Positions 17,818-27,278 are shown, counted from the first letter of the stretch. The stretch: DNA of 64,000 nt from an uncultured Alphaproteobacteria bacterium (GCA_943787225.1 CALSLP010000001.1:1214964-1278963), one strand, 5' to 3'. Made by a program: numbers and translations. Notes: a model not told the origin generated them from the letters alone.

Positions 17818-18722
17818 GCGGCAGACGCCTTCCGGGCTTCGTCGCGGGCAATATAAATAGCGCTGGCGACGATCAATGCGGCACCGACCCCGGTCCATAT
17901 TGATGGAATTTCGCTGAACAGAAAATATCCAAACAAAGCGGCATAAATCAGACGCACATATTCGATAGGCCCGACGGCGCTTGCTTCGCCAGCGGAGAAC
18001 GCCCGGACAAAGCAGGCCATGCCAATGGTGGTCAGCACGGCGATTGAAATGAGTAGGACCCATTCGATCCCAACCGGCGTCGTCCAGAACCAAATAGCGG
18101 GGCCGGTGAAAACAAGAATGCCGCCGACATGGTAGTAAAATAGAATCCGGTTGGGCGGTTCTGTTTTGGAAAGAAGACGAATCAGAACATTTGCCGTCGC
18201 GAAGGCCAATGCAGACGCTACACCGATCAATGCAATTGGATTAATGGTGTCGGCACCCGGCTGGATCATGATCAAAACGCCGACAAATCCAACAATCGTG
18301 GCTATCCAGCGCCGACCACTGACCACTTCAGAAATCACGATGACCGCGACCACTGTTGTGAACAGTGGCTTGGAAAAAAAAATCGCGGTGGCGTCGGCGA
18401 GCGGCATGTTAATTACGGTAATGAATATTCCAAGCTGCGCAACCATGGCGAGCGACATTCTAACAATATGGAGTCCAAGGCGTGTCGTTTTTAGTTCCGC
18501 GACGCCCATTTTGATAAAAACCGGTGTCAGCATGATCATGCCGATGCCATAGCGGAAAAAAGCAAGCTCTGTTGGATCAAACTTCTGGCCCAGCTGTTTG
18601 ACGACAACATCGGTGATGGAAAACAGAAAGGCACCAATGCTCAGCCACAGGATTCCGCGAATATTTCCCGGCATTTTGAGCCAGGCACCGGTTATCCGGT
18701 CTGTTCTTGAAGGGGGTGTCAC
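17814..18722 (-). CDS. EamA/DMT-family transporter 3
   Basis: A 302-residue paralogue of the adjacent downstream carrier, with the same two-half EamA layout and the same ADATAIFFSKPLFTTVV and GFVGVLIMIQPG motifs. The GTG start at 18722 gives MTPPSRTDRITGAWL, a polar N-tail before the first membrane segment. The two genes are coupled by a 4-base overlap and may form a heteromeric pair or act separately. The 180 bases upstream show no recognisable gene or clear promoter. Confidence 0.92.
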   Translation of the reverse strand: MTPPSRTDRITGAWLKMPGNIRGILWLSIGAFLFSITDVVVKQLGQKFDPTELAFFRYGIGMIMLTPVFIKMGVAELKTTRLGLHIVRMSLAMVAQLGIFITVINMPLADATAIFFSKPLFTTVVAVIVISEVVSGRRWIATIVGFVGVLIMIQPGADTINPIALIGVASALAFATANVLIRLLSKTEPPNRILFYYHVGGILVFTGPAIWFWTTPVGIEWVLLISIAVLTTIGMACFVRAFSAGEASAVGPIEYVRLIYAALFGYFLFSEIPSIWTGVGAALIVASAIYIARDEARKASAA

Positions 18723-18903
18723 GATGTTTGCGGGGCTCCTAGTGGCGTCTTGTGGCGACGCGATGCCCCCTAATGCCCGATAATGTTTGCGGATACAACT
18801 GAATCAGGGGTTAAAACTGGGTGTTACAACTGTGTCAGGTTTGACTCCCATAGCGGGATAGGGCTTTGATGGCGTGTTGGACCTGCATAAGTGAGCAAAC
18901 CCT

Positions 18904-19776
18904 GTGAAACCACCACTGTTGGATATTCTTACCCCGTCTTCTTTGGCCGAAGCCTTATCTTTGCTGTCAGAGCATGGCGATGAAGCACGACCGCTTGCGG
19001 GTGGGCAGAGCCTGGTGCCTCTTTTAAATTTTCGAATGAGCCGGCCCGCTATTCTGATTGATTTGAATCAGATTGCCGATCTCGCTTATATAAAAGACGC
19101 GGGCGATTATATCGCGATTGGCGCGATGACGCGTGAACGGTCTATCGAAGACAGTGATCTTGTGCGCAAAGAAGCGCCTTTGCTCCAGGAAGCGACAACC
19201 CAGATTGCACATTTGCCTATCCGGAACCGCGGTACAATTGGCGGCAGCCTTGCCAATGCTGACCCGGCGGCGGAGTACCCGGCCGTCGTGTTGGCGCTGG
19301 AATGTGAGCTCGTTGTGCAAAGTGTCCGCGGTGAACGGCGGATTAAGGCGGCAGCGTTTTTTGAAGATGTCCTGACCACGGCATTAGAGCCGGATGAGTT
19401 GCTGACTGAAATTATCGTTCCCAAGGCTCCGAGCGGGAGTAGTTCCGCCTTTGTTGAAATTGCCAGACGTCATGGTGATTTTGCCCTGGCCGGTATTGCG
19501 GCGCAGATTACCTTTGCAAACAGCGCGCCGACCGATGTCCGTCTCGCGGTCTGTGGCGCCGGAACAACGGCGTCGCGATTGACGGCAGCCGAGGAGATTA
19601 TTCAGCGCGACGGCGTAGGGCCAGAGGCGATCAAAGCGGCATCCGAAGCGGCGGCGAGTGCAGTTGATCCGATGTCAGATTTACACGCCAGTGCGGATTA
19701 CCGGCGGCGTCTTACTGGGGTGATGATAGGTCAGGCTGTGGAAAAAGCGGCCCAGCGGGCGGGGGTGATATCATGA
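18904..19776 (+). CDS. Molybdenum hydroxylase FAD-binding subunit (CoxM-like)
   Basis: The 290-residue medium subunit of a xanthine-dehydrogenase-family enzyme. FAD contacts are visible in RPLAGGQSLVPLLNFRM near residue 32 and in TIGGSLANADPAAEYP near residue 110. The C-terminal third is the CO-dehydrogenase flavoprotein C domain. GTG start at 18904. It is followed with a 4-base overlap by the iron-sulfur subunit and then the large subunit, giving the order M-S-L. Electrons would pass from the Mo site through two 2Fe-2S centres to this FAD. Confidence 0.94.
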   Translation: MKPPLLDILTPSSLAEALSLLSEHGDEARPLAGGQSLVPLLNFRMSRPAILIDLNQIADLAYIKDAGDYIAIGAMTRERSIEDSDLVRKEAPLLQEATTQIAHLPIRNRGTIGGSLANADPAAEYPAVVLALECELVVQSVRGERRIKAAAFFEDVLTTALEPDELLTEIIVPKAPSGSSSAFVEIARRHGDFALAGIAAQITFANSAPTDVRLAVCGAGTTASRLTAAEEIIQRDGVGPEAIKAASEAAASAVDPMSDLHASADYRRRLTGVMIGQAVEKAAQRAGVIS

Positions 19777-20279
19777 AGGCACCACGTAAAGTTTCATTGA
19801 CCGTGAACGGCGAAGCGCTATCGGGAGAGGCTTCTCCTCGTATGCTTTTTGCTGATTTCTTGCGGGATGTTCTTGGCAAGACCGGCACCCATGTTGGCTG
19901 CGAGCATGGGGTTTGTGGCGCCTGTACCGTCATTGTCGATGACGTGGCGGTGCGGTCCTGTCTGATGTTTGCCGTTCAGGCCGAGGGGGCGGATGTCAAA
20001 ACGGTTGAAGGCCTCGCTGATGGCGAAGAGCTGCATCCTTTACAGAAGCTGTTTTCCGAACACCGCGCCTTGCAGTGTGGCTATTGCACGCCGGGGATGT
20101 TGATGACGGCCATCGATCTGGTGGCAAGCAATAACGCGCTCAGCGAACAGGATATCAAGGTGGGTATGTCGGCAGCGTTATGCCGTTGCACGGGATATGA
20201 CGGCATTGTCAAAGCGGTTACGGCCTATGCCGAACAGGTTCATGGTAAACCGATAAAGCGGGAGAGCGATAATGGCTGA
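19773..20279 (+). CDS. Molybdenum hydroxylase 2Fe-2S subunit (CoxS-like)
   Basis: A 168-residue small subunit carrying two 2Fe-2S clusters. The plant-ferredoxin-type site is [12 protein letters not shown] near residue 45, and the second, all-helical site uses CGYCTPGM and CRCTGYDG near residues 105-145. The first 80 residues are ferredoxin-like and the rest is the 2Fe-2S-binding helical domain. It overlaps both neighbours (4 and 8 bases), so the three subunits are co-translated. Confidence 0.96.
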   Translation: MKAPRKVSLTVNGEALSGEASPRMLFADFLRDVLGKTGTHVGCEHGVCGACTVIVDDVAVRSCLMFAVQAEGADVKTVEGLADGEELHPLQKLFSEHRALQCGYCTPGMLMTAIDLVASNNALSEQDIKVGMSAALCRCTGYDGIVKAVTAYAEQVHGKPIKRESDNG

Positions 20280-22641
20280 TACGATGCCGTCTTATATTGG
20301 TCGCTCGGTCGTGCGCCGGGAAGACAATAGACTGCTCAAAGGCGCCGGGACATTTGTCGGTGATATGAAATTAGAAGGCATGGTCCATGTCGCTATAGTT
20401 CGCAGTCAGCAAGCGCATGCGCGGATAAATTCCGTTGATTTGGAAGCCGCGCGCAATGCCGATGGTGTCGTGCTGGCACTCGCCGGCGCGGAGCTCAAAG
20501 ACGTGTTGCCGCCGATTAGTGGCATGCAGGTCGCGGCACCCAAAGGCTGGCGCGATGGGATGGACCCGCATATCGACATCCCTGATCAGACCTTGGTGCC
20601 GTATGACAAGCTGCGCTATGTCGGTGAGCCCTATGCGCTGGTGGTGGCCGGTGATCGCTATATGGCGGAAGACGCGGCGGAGCTGATTGAGGGTGATTTC
20701 GATCCGTTACCGCCGATTGCAAGTGCCGAAGCGGCACTCGATGCCGAGGCGTTGGTCCATGATCATCTTCCCGGCAATATCGCGGCGACGCTTCACGCCA
20801 AAAAGGGTGAAGGCGAAGCAGCCCTTGAGGCGGCGCCGCATCGCTTGAAGCGGCGCTATTATCATCATCGCTACGCAGCAATGCCGATGGAATGCCGCGG
20901 TGTGGTTGCGGAATATGACTCCCGGACAGACAGCATCACGGTGTGGTCGTCGACTCAGGTTGTCCATTGGGTACGGCGTGAAGTCGCCAATGCCCTTGAT
21001 ATGCCGGAAGAGCGTGTGCGGGTTGTTGCGCCCGATGTTGGTGGCGGGTTTGGCGGTAAGGGTCATGTCTATCCGGAAGACATATTGATCGCCTATCTGG
21101 CGAAGCGGCTGGATCGTCCCGTTAAATGGCTGGAAGACCGTCACGAGCATTTACTCAACGCCGCTCATTCGCGGGATAATCTGTTCGATATCGAAGTCGG
21201 GTATGACGATGATGGCCGGATCAGCGTCGTAAAGAATTACTTCCTGGTGGATTCCGGTGCCTACTCGCCGGTTGGGGCGGCGATTGCCGGGAATTCCATC
21301 GCTCATTTTATGGGGCCGTATGACATCCCGCATTACGAGGCTGATTGTAAGGTCATGATGACCAACCGGACTCCCAACGCGCCCTATCGTGGCGCCGGGC
21401 GTCCCGAGGTGGCTTTTGCGATGGAGCGGTCTATTGATTTGATCGCGAATGAGCTGGGGCTTGATCCCGCAGAAGTCCGGTTCCGAAATATGATTCAGCC
21501 GGAGCAGATGCCCTACGCTGTTGGTCTGCCCTATCGCGATGGTGTCATGATCGAATATGACAGCGGCGATTATCCTGAAGCTTTGCGCAAAGCCCTGGAC
21601 GGCATCGGCGGGTTGGATGAATTTCGGTCGCGGCAGAAAGCGGCATTGGCCGAGGGCCGGTATCTCGGGCTAGGGCTTGGCTGTTATGTCGAAGGCACTG
21701 GCATCGGTCCGTTCGAAGGCGCGACGGTTAAAATTGATTCCTCGGGCAAGGTCATGGTCGCGACCGGGGCTTGTCCGCAGGGCCAGGGTCATGAGACGGC
21801 GTTTGCCCAGGTCGCTGCCGACATCTGGAATGTACCGATTGAGGATGTCGTCGTGACGCTCGCGGATACATCGCATGTGACGATGGGTTATGGCACGATT
21901 GCCAGCCGCAGTGCGGTGACCGCCTCCGGTGCGATTAAAGATTCCAGTGACAAGGTAAAAGAAAAAGTTTTTGCCATTGCGGCCAATGTTCTTGAAGCGT
22001 CTGAGTCTGATCTTGAACTGCGCAATGGATCGGTTGGCGTAAAAGGTGTGCCAGAAATGTCGATGACCTTGAAAGAGGTTGCACGGGCGGCGCTTCCCGG
22101 TTGGATTCATCAGCGACCTGAGGGCATTGAAGCGGGGCTTGAAGGCACCGCTTATTACGAACCGCCGACCGTCACCTGGGCCTATGCCGCGAATGCGGCG
22201 ATTGTTGAAATCGATGCGCAAACGGGTGTCGTCAAAATCGAGAACTATGTCGAGGTGCATGACGCCGGGACGCTGATCAACCCAGGTATTGCCGATGGCC
22301 AGGTCAGAGGTGGCTTGGTGCAGGGGATTGGTGGCGGCTTGTTCGAAGAACTTTTTTATGACGAGCATGGGCAGCTGATGACCGGTAGCTTTATGGATTA
22401 TCTATTGCCCACGGCGTCGGACATCCCGCCGATCAATGTCATCCATACCGAGACCCCATCGCCACGGAATTCCTTCGGGTTTAAAGGGTTGGGTGAAGGC
22501 GGTGCCATCGCGCCTCCTGTGGTGATCGCCAATGCGGTATGCGATGCGCTCAAATCCTTTGGCGCGGAGCTCAACAGTACGCCGGTGCGCGCCGAACAAA
22601 TTCTCAACATAATTGATGCGGGGGTCGCGGCAGCGGAATAG
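20272..22641 (+). CDS. Molybdenum hydroxylase large subunit (CoxL form II-like)
   Basis: This 789-residue subunit binds the molybdopterin cofactor. Visible landmarks are the N-terminal RREDNRLLKGAGTFVGD, the Mo-site GGGFGGKG near residue 260, PYRGAGRPE near residue 370, QGQGHETAFAQ, and the catalytic Glu loop GEGGAIAPP near the C-terminus. True aerobic CO dehydrogenases carry AYxCSFR at the active site. The AYRGAGR-type motif here (PYRGAGR) marks form II, so the substrate is probably an aldehyde, N-heterocycle or other small organic rather than CO. No maturation genes lie nearby. Confidence 0.94.
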   Translation: MADTMPSYIGRSVVRREDNRLLKGAGTFVGDMKLEGMVHVAIVRSQQAHARINSVDLEAARNADGVVLALAGAELKDVLPPISGMQVAAPKGWRDGMDPHIDIPDQTLVPYDKLRYVGEPYALVVAGDRYMAEDAAELIEGDFDPLPPIASAEAALDAEALVHDHLPGNIAATLHAKKGEGEAALEAAPHRLKRRYYHHRYAAMPMECRGVVAEYDSRTDSITVWSSTQVVHWVRREVANALDMPEERVRVVAPDVGGGFGGKGHVYPEDILIAYLAKRLDRPVKWLEDRHEHLLNAAHSRDNLFDIEVGYDDDGRISVVKNYFLVDSGAYSPVGAAIAGNSIAHFMGPYDIPHYEADCKVMMTNRTPNAPYRGAGRPEVAFAMERSIDLIANELGLDPAEVRFRNMIQPEQMPYAVGLPYRDGVMIEYDSGDYPEALRKALDGIGGLDEFRSRQKAALAEGRYLGLGLGCYVEGTGIGPFEGATVKIDSSGKVMVATGACPQGQGHETAFAQVAADIWNVPIEDVVVTLADTSHVTMGYGTIASRSAVTASGAIKDSSDKVKEKVFAIAANVLEASESDLELRNGSVGVKGVPEMSMTLKEVARAALPGWIHQRPEGIEAGLEGTAYYEPPTVTWAYAANAAIVEIDAQTGVVKIENYVEVHDAGTLINPGIADGQVRGGLVQGIGGGLFEELFYDEHGQLMTGSFMDYLLPTASDIPPINVIHTETPSPRNSFGFKGLGEGGAIAPPVVIANAVCDALKSFGAELNSTPVRAEQILNIIDAGVAAAE

Positions 22642-22680
22642 CCGGTCTCTTTTAACCAGAGGCTTTGCACGCAGATTTTC

Positions 22681-22712
22681 CCCGAGAGTCGCAAAACTTT
22701 GCGGTTTTCGGG
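22681..22712. repeat. Imperfect hairpin after the molybdenum hydroxylase operon
   Basis: Bases read CCCGAGAGTCGCAAA, a short loop, and TTTGCGGTTTTCGGG, pairing over about 12 positions with mismatches. It lies between the large-subunit stop (22641) and the first TauD gene (22764). No T-run follows on the plus strand, so it may be a weak terminator, an RNA-stability hairpin or chance. Confidence 0.4.
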
Positions 22713-22763
22713 CCCGCATGATAAGAAAATCGCTGAGATTACAGGCCTTTCAGGATCAAGCAG

Positions 22764-23642
22764 ATGGATAGTATTTCCGCGACCGGAGCCCTTACCATAA
22801 CGCCGCTGACGACCCATGTCGGGGCGGAGATTTCCGGTATTGATATCAGCCAGCCGCAGGATGCGACGACGGTGGAGGTTCTCAACGAGGCCTTCAATCA
22901 ATATGTTGCGCTGGTTTTTCGCGATCAGGATCTGACCAAACAGCAGCAGCTGGACTTCTCGGCCAATTTTGGTCCCCTCGGGATTCGCCGCAGCGCGCCA
23001 AAAGATATCCGGGCTGGCAAAGAAGAGACCAAGGGTCATGTCATGCTGGTGACCAATATTCCGGAAGAGGCCGGTGGCAAGGAAGGGTCCTACGGCGATG
23101 GCGAAATGTGGTTCCACGCGGATAGCTGCTATTACGAAGTTCCCAACCGCGCGACATTTCTCTACTCGGTCGAGCTGCCCAGCGAAGGTGGCAACACAAG
23201 AATGAACAGCATGTACGCGGCACTGGAAAACGTGCCATCGGCAATTCGCGAGAAGATTGACGGCCGTCGGGTTTTGCAAATTCATGATCATAAACGCCGC
23301 GAGCGTCTCGACCTCGATAATATCGTTGTCGATGACCTGCGCCATTGCTGGCAGCCGATTATCCTGACCCATTCCAAGACCGGTAAAAAAGCGCTGTATG
23401 TGAACCGGCTGATGTCGGCGCAGATTGAAGGTCTGGAGCGGCAGGAAAGTGACGATATTCTCGATCAGCTTTTCGAAATCACAGAGAATGAAGAAATTTT
23501 CTACGAGCATGAGTGGCAGCTCGGCGACCTGCTGTTCTGGGACAACCATGCCTCGATCCATGCACGGACAGATTTTCCACGCGATCAGCGCCGTCTGCTA
23601 CGGCGTTGCACCATTGGTGGTGACGGCCCGCTTTCTTTTTAG
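22764..23642 (+). CDS. TauD/TfdA-family dioxygenase 1
   Basis: A 292-residue Fe(II)/2-oxoglutarate-dependent dioxygenase. The facial triad is visible as HxD in MWFHADSCYY (near residues 115-125) and a distal His in WDNHASIHARTDFP near residue 262; a 2-oxoglutarate-binding Arg follows in RDQRRLLRR. It is a close paralogue of the gene at 24635, sharing LLYS/FLYS-LPS-GGNT and ILQIHD-KRRER segments. Substrates in the family include taurine, other sulfonates, 2,4-D and related acids; none can be assigned here. Confidence 0.93.
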   Translation: MDSISATGALTITPLTTHVGAEISGIDISQPQDATTVEVLNEAFNQYVALVFRDQDLTKQQQLDFSANFGPLGIRRSAPKDIRAGKEETKGHVMLVTNIPEEAGGKEGSYGDGEMWFHADSCYYEVPNRATFLYSVELPSEGGNTRMNSMYAALENVPSAIREKIDGRRVLQIHDHKRRERLDLDNIVVDDLRHCWQPIILTHSKTGKKALYVNRLMSAQIEGLERQESDDILDQLFEITENEEIFYEHEWQLGDLLFWDNHASIHARTDFPRDQRRLLRRCTIGGDGPLSF

Positions 23643-23682
23643 GGTTACCGCTTAGGCTGGGTTAGCCAAACATCCAATATGT

Positions 23683-24531
23683 CTAAAAAGGCACGTCACC
23701 CAGCGTCGAGGTTCGGTGAATGCGTCTGATATCACCCATCTCATAGCCGCCGCAGGCACGGTGATTAACGCTGCGATTATCCCAAATCACGAGATCATCG
23801 ACCTGCCACTTATGCAGATAGACATGTTCAGGCTTGATCTGATGCGCAAACAGCTCGTCCAGTAAGGGCTGAGCTTCGGCATCATCCATATTTTCGATGC
23901 CAATGGTAAAGCGCGGCGAGAGGTACAAGCCTTTGCGGCCTGACACCGGGTGGGTGCGGACGAGGGGGTGGCACTCATCTGGAATGCTGTTTTGTTTCTT
24001 GTAATATTCCGTACCACCGGGCCGCGTCACCTCAACCCGATGATTGCGAAGCTTGCTGATACAGTGAACACCGCGCAAATTCGCAATCCGTTCCTTCATG
24101 TCGTTTGATAGCGTGTCATAGGCGGTGAACATATCGGCAAACTCTGTATCGCCTCCCTGATTGGGCAGGATGCGGCCATATAAAATTGTGGCGAGCCCGG
24201 GTGTCTTGCTTGGTGACAGGTCCGAATGCCAGTAATCGCCTGCGGCGACGACACCGATATGTTTGCCATCCACTTGCTCATTGGACAGCACGACCACTTC
24301 GGGGCAGTCAGGAACACGATGTTCCTTAGCGTATAGTTTCTGAACCGGACCAAAATGTTTGCTAAAAGCGAGCTGGTGTCTGGGTTCGATCTTCTGGTTA
24401 TGAAAGATCAGAATTTGATGCTCAACGAAGGCCGCTTGGAGGTTGACGAGATCGTCACCCTCTAACGGTTCCTTGAGATCGCTCTCAGAAACCTCTGCGC
24501 CGAAGAGGCCAGCTCGTTTTTGTATTTTCAC
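23683..24531 (-). CDS. TauD/TfdA-family dioxygenase 2
   Basis: A 282-residue Fe(II)/2-oxoglutarate dioxygenase on the strand opposite to its two neighbours. The HxD motif is in YWHSDLSPSKTPGLA near residues 100-115, and the distal His and Arg are in WDNRSVNHRACGGY and IRRIHRTS. It has the TfdA-like segment VRTHPVSGRKGLYLSP. It is clearly more distant from the flanking pair than they are from each other. GTG start at 24531; the gene is convergent with dioxygenase 1 and divergent from dioxygenase 3. Confidence 0.92.
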   Translation of the reverse strand: MKIQKRAGLFGAEVSESDLKEPLEGDDLVNLQAAFVEHQILIFHNQKIEPRHQLAFSKHFGPVQKLYAKEHRVPDCPEVVVLSNEQVDGKHIGVVAAGDYWHSDLSPSKTPGLATILYGRILPNQGGDTEFADMFTAYDTLSNDMKERIANLRGVHCISKLRNHRVEVTRPGGTEYYKKQNSIPDECHPLVRTHPVSGRKGLYLSPRFTIGIENMDDAEAQPLLDELFAHQIKPEHVYLHKWQVDDLVIWDNRSVNHRACGGYEMGDIRRIHRTSTLGDVPF

Positions 24532-24634
24532 GGCGGCGGCTCCACATATTTCTGACGATGCAGGATGGTTTCACTTCCTGTCCGAAGCATGATAATTTAC
24601 CCCAAATAAAATTCCGTCAATGAGGACTTCCGTC

Positions 24635-25489
24635 ATGTCTATTACCGTTGAGCCACTCTCAAACGCCTGTGGTGCCGAGATTAAGGGCGTCGATCTACGC
24701 GAACCCATTAGCGAGGCGACGGCCAGAGAGATCGAAGCTGCCTTCCACGAACATGTCGTTGTGGTGTTTCGGGACCAGGATATTACCGAAGAAGAGCAGA
24801 TGGAGTTTGCCAATACATTTGGCGGGCTGGGTGAAAGACGCCGCTCGCCCAACGGCTCATCACCGGGCGGCAGCTACGATACGCCCTTTATGTTTGTCAC
24901 TAATATTAAGGACGAAAAGACGGGTGAACCCATCGGGGCCTTTGGTGATGGTGAAATGTGGTTCCACCACGATACCAGCTATTATGAGAAACCGCATAAG
25001 GCGACTTTGCTTTACTCGATCACCTTGCCCAGCTCGGGCGGCAATACCTGTTTCTCAAACATGTATAAGGCCTATGACAACGTACCGGCCGATCTGAAGG
25101 CGAAGCTCGAAGGCCGCAAGATCCTGCAGATTCACGACTATAAACGTCGTGAACGGATCGATATCTATAACTCTGATATCTCCGGTATGTTGCAATATGA
25201 GCAGCCAATTTTTGTGACCCACCCTGCAACGGGTCGGAAAGCGCTCTATATCAGCCGGTTGATGTCGGCGCGTATCGAAGGTCTGGCGCCCGACGAAAAC
25301 GAAGACATTCTCAACCAGCTGTTCGATATTTCAGAAGACCCGTCAGTGGTGTTCGAACACGAGTGGAGGCTCGGCGATATGGTGATGTGGGATAACTATG
25401 CGTCGATCCACATGCGTCGAGATTTTCCGCGCGACGAGCCCCGTCTGATGCGGCGTCTGACACTGAACGGGTACGGGCCGCTGAACTAA
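24635..25489 (+). CDS. TauD/TfdA-family dioxygenase 3
   Basis: A 284-residue paralogue of dioxygenase 1. The iron-binding HxD lies in MWFHHDTSYYE and the distal His in WDNYASIHMRRDFP, followed by the Arg-rich RRLTLNG end. I chose ATG 24635 because GAGGA lies 8 bases before it; an ATG at 24620 is in frame but has no ribosome site. A cupin and an MFS carrier follow, so this and the cupin may form a small catabolic transcript. Confidence 0.92.
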   Translation: MSITVEPLSNACGAEIKGVDLREPISEATAREIEAAFHEHVVVVFRDQDITEEEQMEFANTFGGLGERRRSPNGSSPGGSYDTPFMFVTNIKDEKTGEPIGAFGDGEMWFHHDTSYYEKPHKATLLYSITLPSSGGNTCFSNMYKAYDNVPADLKAKLEGRKILQIHDYKRRERIDIYNSDISGMLQYEQPIFVTHPATGRKALYISRLMSARIEGLAPDENEDILNQLFDISEDPSVVFEHEWRLGDMVMWDNYASIHMRRDFPRDEPRLMRRLTLNGYGPLN

Positions 25490-25567
25490 GAGTCTGGCCT
25501 AGAGAGTTGCGACGCGGCGACTGGGAAAGCTGCCCTTCTTTTAGATAAGGAAAATAAGGAAACCGGG

Positions 25568-25975
25568 ATGTCTGGGTCAGGAAAAATAAAATCAACCTTT
25601 CTCGTCAACAAGGCCAAGGAAAACCCGTTTGTGAGCGGTGGGCTCAGGACGTATAGGGAATATCGCGATTTCGGTATCGCCGATATGACCGAAGGCAAAG
25701 TCCACATCCATATGATCAAGACGACAGCACCGTGCCCGAAAGGCGGCAGCGGGCTCCATTATCATGACCTTGAATTTCAGATGGTTTATTGCCTGAAGGG
25801 CAGCTCCACGGTGTATTTTGAAGGGCATGGCGAACAGCATTTTGAAGAAGGCGATTGCTGGGTTCAGCCGCCTTGTATCAAACACAACGTGCTGGATTAT
25901 TCAGAGGATTATCTGTTGATGGAAATGACCATCCCGGCGGAATATGAAACTGTTCAGTGCGCTGACGAGGACTGA
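25568..25975 (+). CDS. Single-domain cupin protein
   Basis: A 135-residue protein with one conserved beta-barrel cupin domain. Metal-ligand-type residues are in SGLHYHDLEFQMVYCLKG (HxH and Glu) and in a later HFEEGDCWVQPP with the second-motif His in IKHNVLDYSEDY. Small cupins act as dioxygenases, isomerases or ligand sensors. It sits 78 bases after dioxygenase 3 on the same strand and ends 1 base before the convergent MFS gene. The role is unknown. Confidence 0.88.
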   Translation: MSGSGKIKSTFLVNKAKENPFVSGGLRTYREYRDFGIADMTEGKVHIHMIKTTAPCPKGGSGLHYHDLEFQMVYCLKGSSTVYFEGHGEQHFEEGDCWVQPPCIKHNVLDYSEDYLLMEMTIPAEYETVQCADED

Positions 25976-27253
25976 CTAGAGTTCCCGGTCCATTCTTTGG
26001 ACCTTGCGGAGTTCCGGAAAAACGGTCCAGCAGATGGCGGCGACAACAAAGCAGCCAATGCCACCAAACAGAACGGCGGGGACGGCGCCAAAGGCCGCGG
26101 CCATCATTCCGGCGCGAAATTCACCAATCTCGTTTGACGCACCGGTGAACACGGAATTGACGGCACTCACACGGCCTCGCATCTCGTCTGGTGTTGCAAT
26201 CTGGATCAAGGTGACGCGGATATAGACGCTGACCATATCGCCGACCCCCAATATGACCATTGCCAGCAGTGACAACCACATGACGGTCGAAAGCCCGAAC
26301 AATATCGTTGCGCCGCCAAAGACGAGAATACTGATATAGAGTGTGACGCCGACAGAACGTGTCATGCTGACGCGGGTCAGGGCGATTCCGGTTGCCAGGG
26401 AGCCAACCGCAATGGCGCCTCTCAGTAAGCCCGCCCCGGCTGGCCCGACATCTAAAATGTCTTTGGCAAACACCGGTAGCAGCGCGGTAACTCCGCCCAA
26501 TAGGACAACAAACAAATCGAGCGTGATCGCGCCAAAGATGATTTTCTTGTCATATACGTAGCGCAGCCCGGCGAAGAGTATCCGCCAACTCGTTGGCTCT
26601 TTTCCGACACGGCTTGTTTTGGTTTTGATAAAAAAGCTTGTGATCGCCCCGACGGCCAGGCCACCGGCAGCGATGGCGTAGACGTATTCGGGTCCGGCAA
26701 GATACACAAAGCCACCGAGCATAGGCCCGACTGTTTGGGCAATCTTGTTGGTGCTGGTGTGCCACGCGACGGCGTTGGGAAAGATTTCGGGGGGGACAAG
26801 GTTTGGCACCAGGGAATTTGCAGCCGGGTGGTAGAATGCCCGACCGGTCCCGAGCAACACCAATATTACGAAAACCGGCCACACCTCTGTCTGGTCGCCT
26901 AAGGTCCAAAGGAGGAATAAAACTGCAGAAATGCCGACTGTGGCATAGCAGGCCCCGACGACTTTCTTGCGGTCGAACAGGTCAGCGACATAGCCGGTGA
27001 TTAGAGACAGACCAATTGCCGGGGCAAAGGTTGCCAAACCAATATAAGCGAGGTTTTCAACCTTTCCGGTTACGTCATAAACCTGATAGGCGATGGCGGT
27101 CAGCACCATATACAGGGGAATCCAGCCAAATATTTTGCCGATCATCAACAGCTGCACATCACGATAGCGCAGCGCGGCCATGCCGGTGATGGGTGCAGGT
27201 TCGGGGGTTTCCTGGCTTGGGTCAGGCTGCCCGGAAGCGGTCGGTTCGGTCAA
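25976..27253 (-). CDS. MFS transporter 1 (enterobactin-exporter-like fold)
   Basis: A 425-residue major-facilitator carrier with about twelve membrane segments. The cytoplasmic loop motif GYVADLFDRKKVVG (MFS motif A form) lies near residue 88, and a second copy-like segment is in the C-terminal half. The general layout resembles the MFS_3/EntS group, often exporters. TTG start at 27253. A perfect-arm palindrome lies 26 bases upstream. Its position beside the TauD/cupin cluster suggests export or uptake of a related compound. Confidence 0.9.
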   Translation of the reverse strand: MTEPTASGQPDPSQETPEPAPITGMAALRYRDVQLLMIGKIFGWIPLYMVLTAIAYQVYDVTGKVENLAYIGLATFAPAIGLSLITGYVADLFDRKKVVGACYATVGISAVLFLLWTLGDQTEVWPVFVILVLLGTGRAFYHPAANSLVPNLVPPEIFPNAVAWHTSTNKIAQTVGPMLGGFVYLAGPEYVYAIAAGGLAVGAITSFFIKTKTSRVGKEPTSWRILFAGLRYVYDKKIIFGAITLDLFVVLLGGVTALLPVFAKDILDVGPAGAGLLRGAIAVGSLATGIALTRVSMTRSVGVTLYISILVFGGATILFGLSTVMWLSLLAMVILGVGDMVSVYIRVTLIQIATPDEMRGRVSAVNSVFTGASNEIGEFRAGMMAAAFGAVPAVLFGGIGCFVVAAICWTVFPELRKVQRMDREL

Positions 27254-27278
27254 GCGGGTGGTTCCGATAATTAAGAGT

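Noticed and set aside
18723..18903. Small gene or RNA in the gap between transporter 3 and the molybdenum hydroxylase
   Set aside because: I found no convincing open frame with a ribosome site and no tRNA-like fold; only short palindromic fragments.
18904..22641. Aerobic carbon monoxide dehydrogenase
   Set aside because: The active-site loop is the form II type (PYRGAGR), not the Cys-containing form I loop needed for CO oxidation.
22398..23561. 387-codon open frame on the minus strand
   Set aside because: It lies opposite the molybdenum hydroxylase end and the first TauD gene, both of which carry full motif sets; its translation has no family features.
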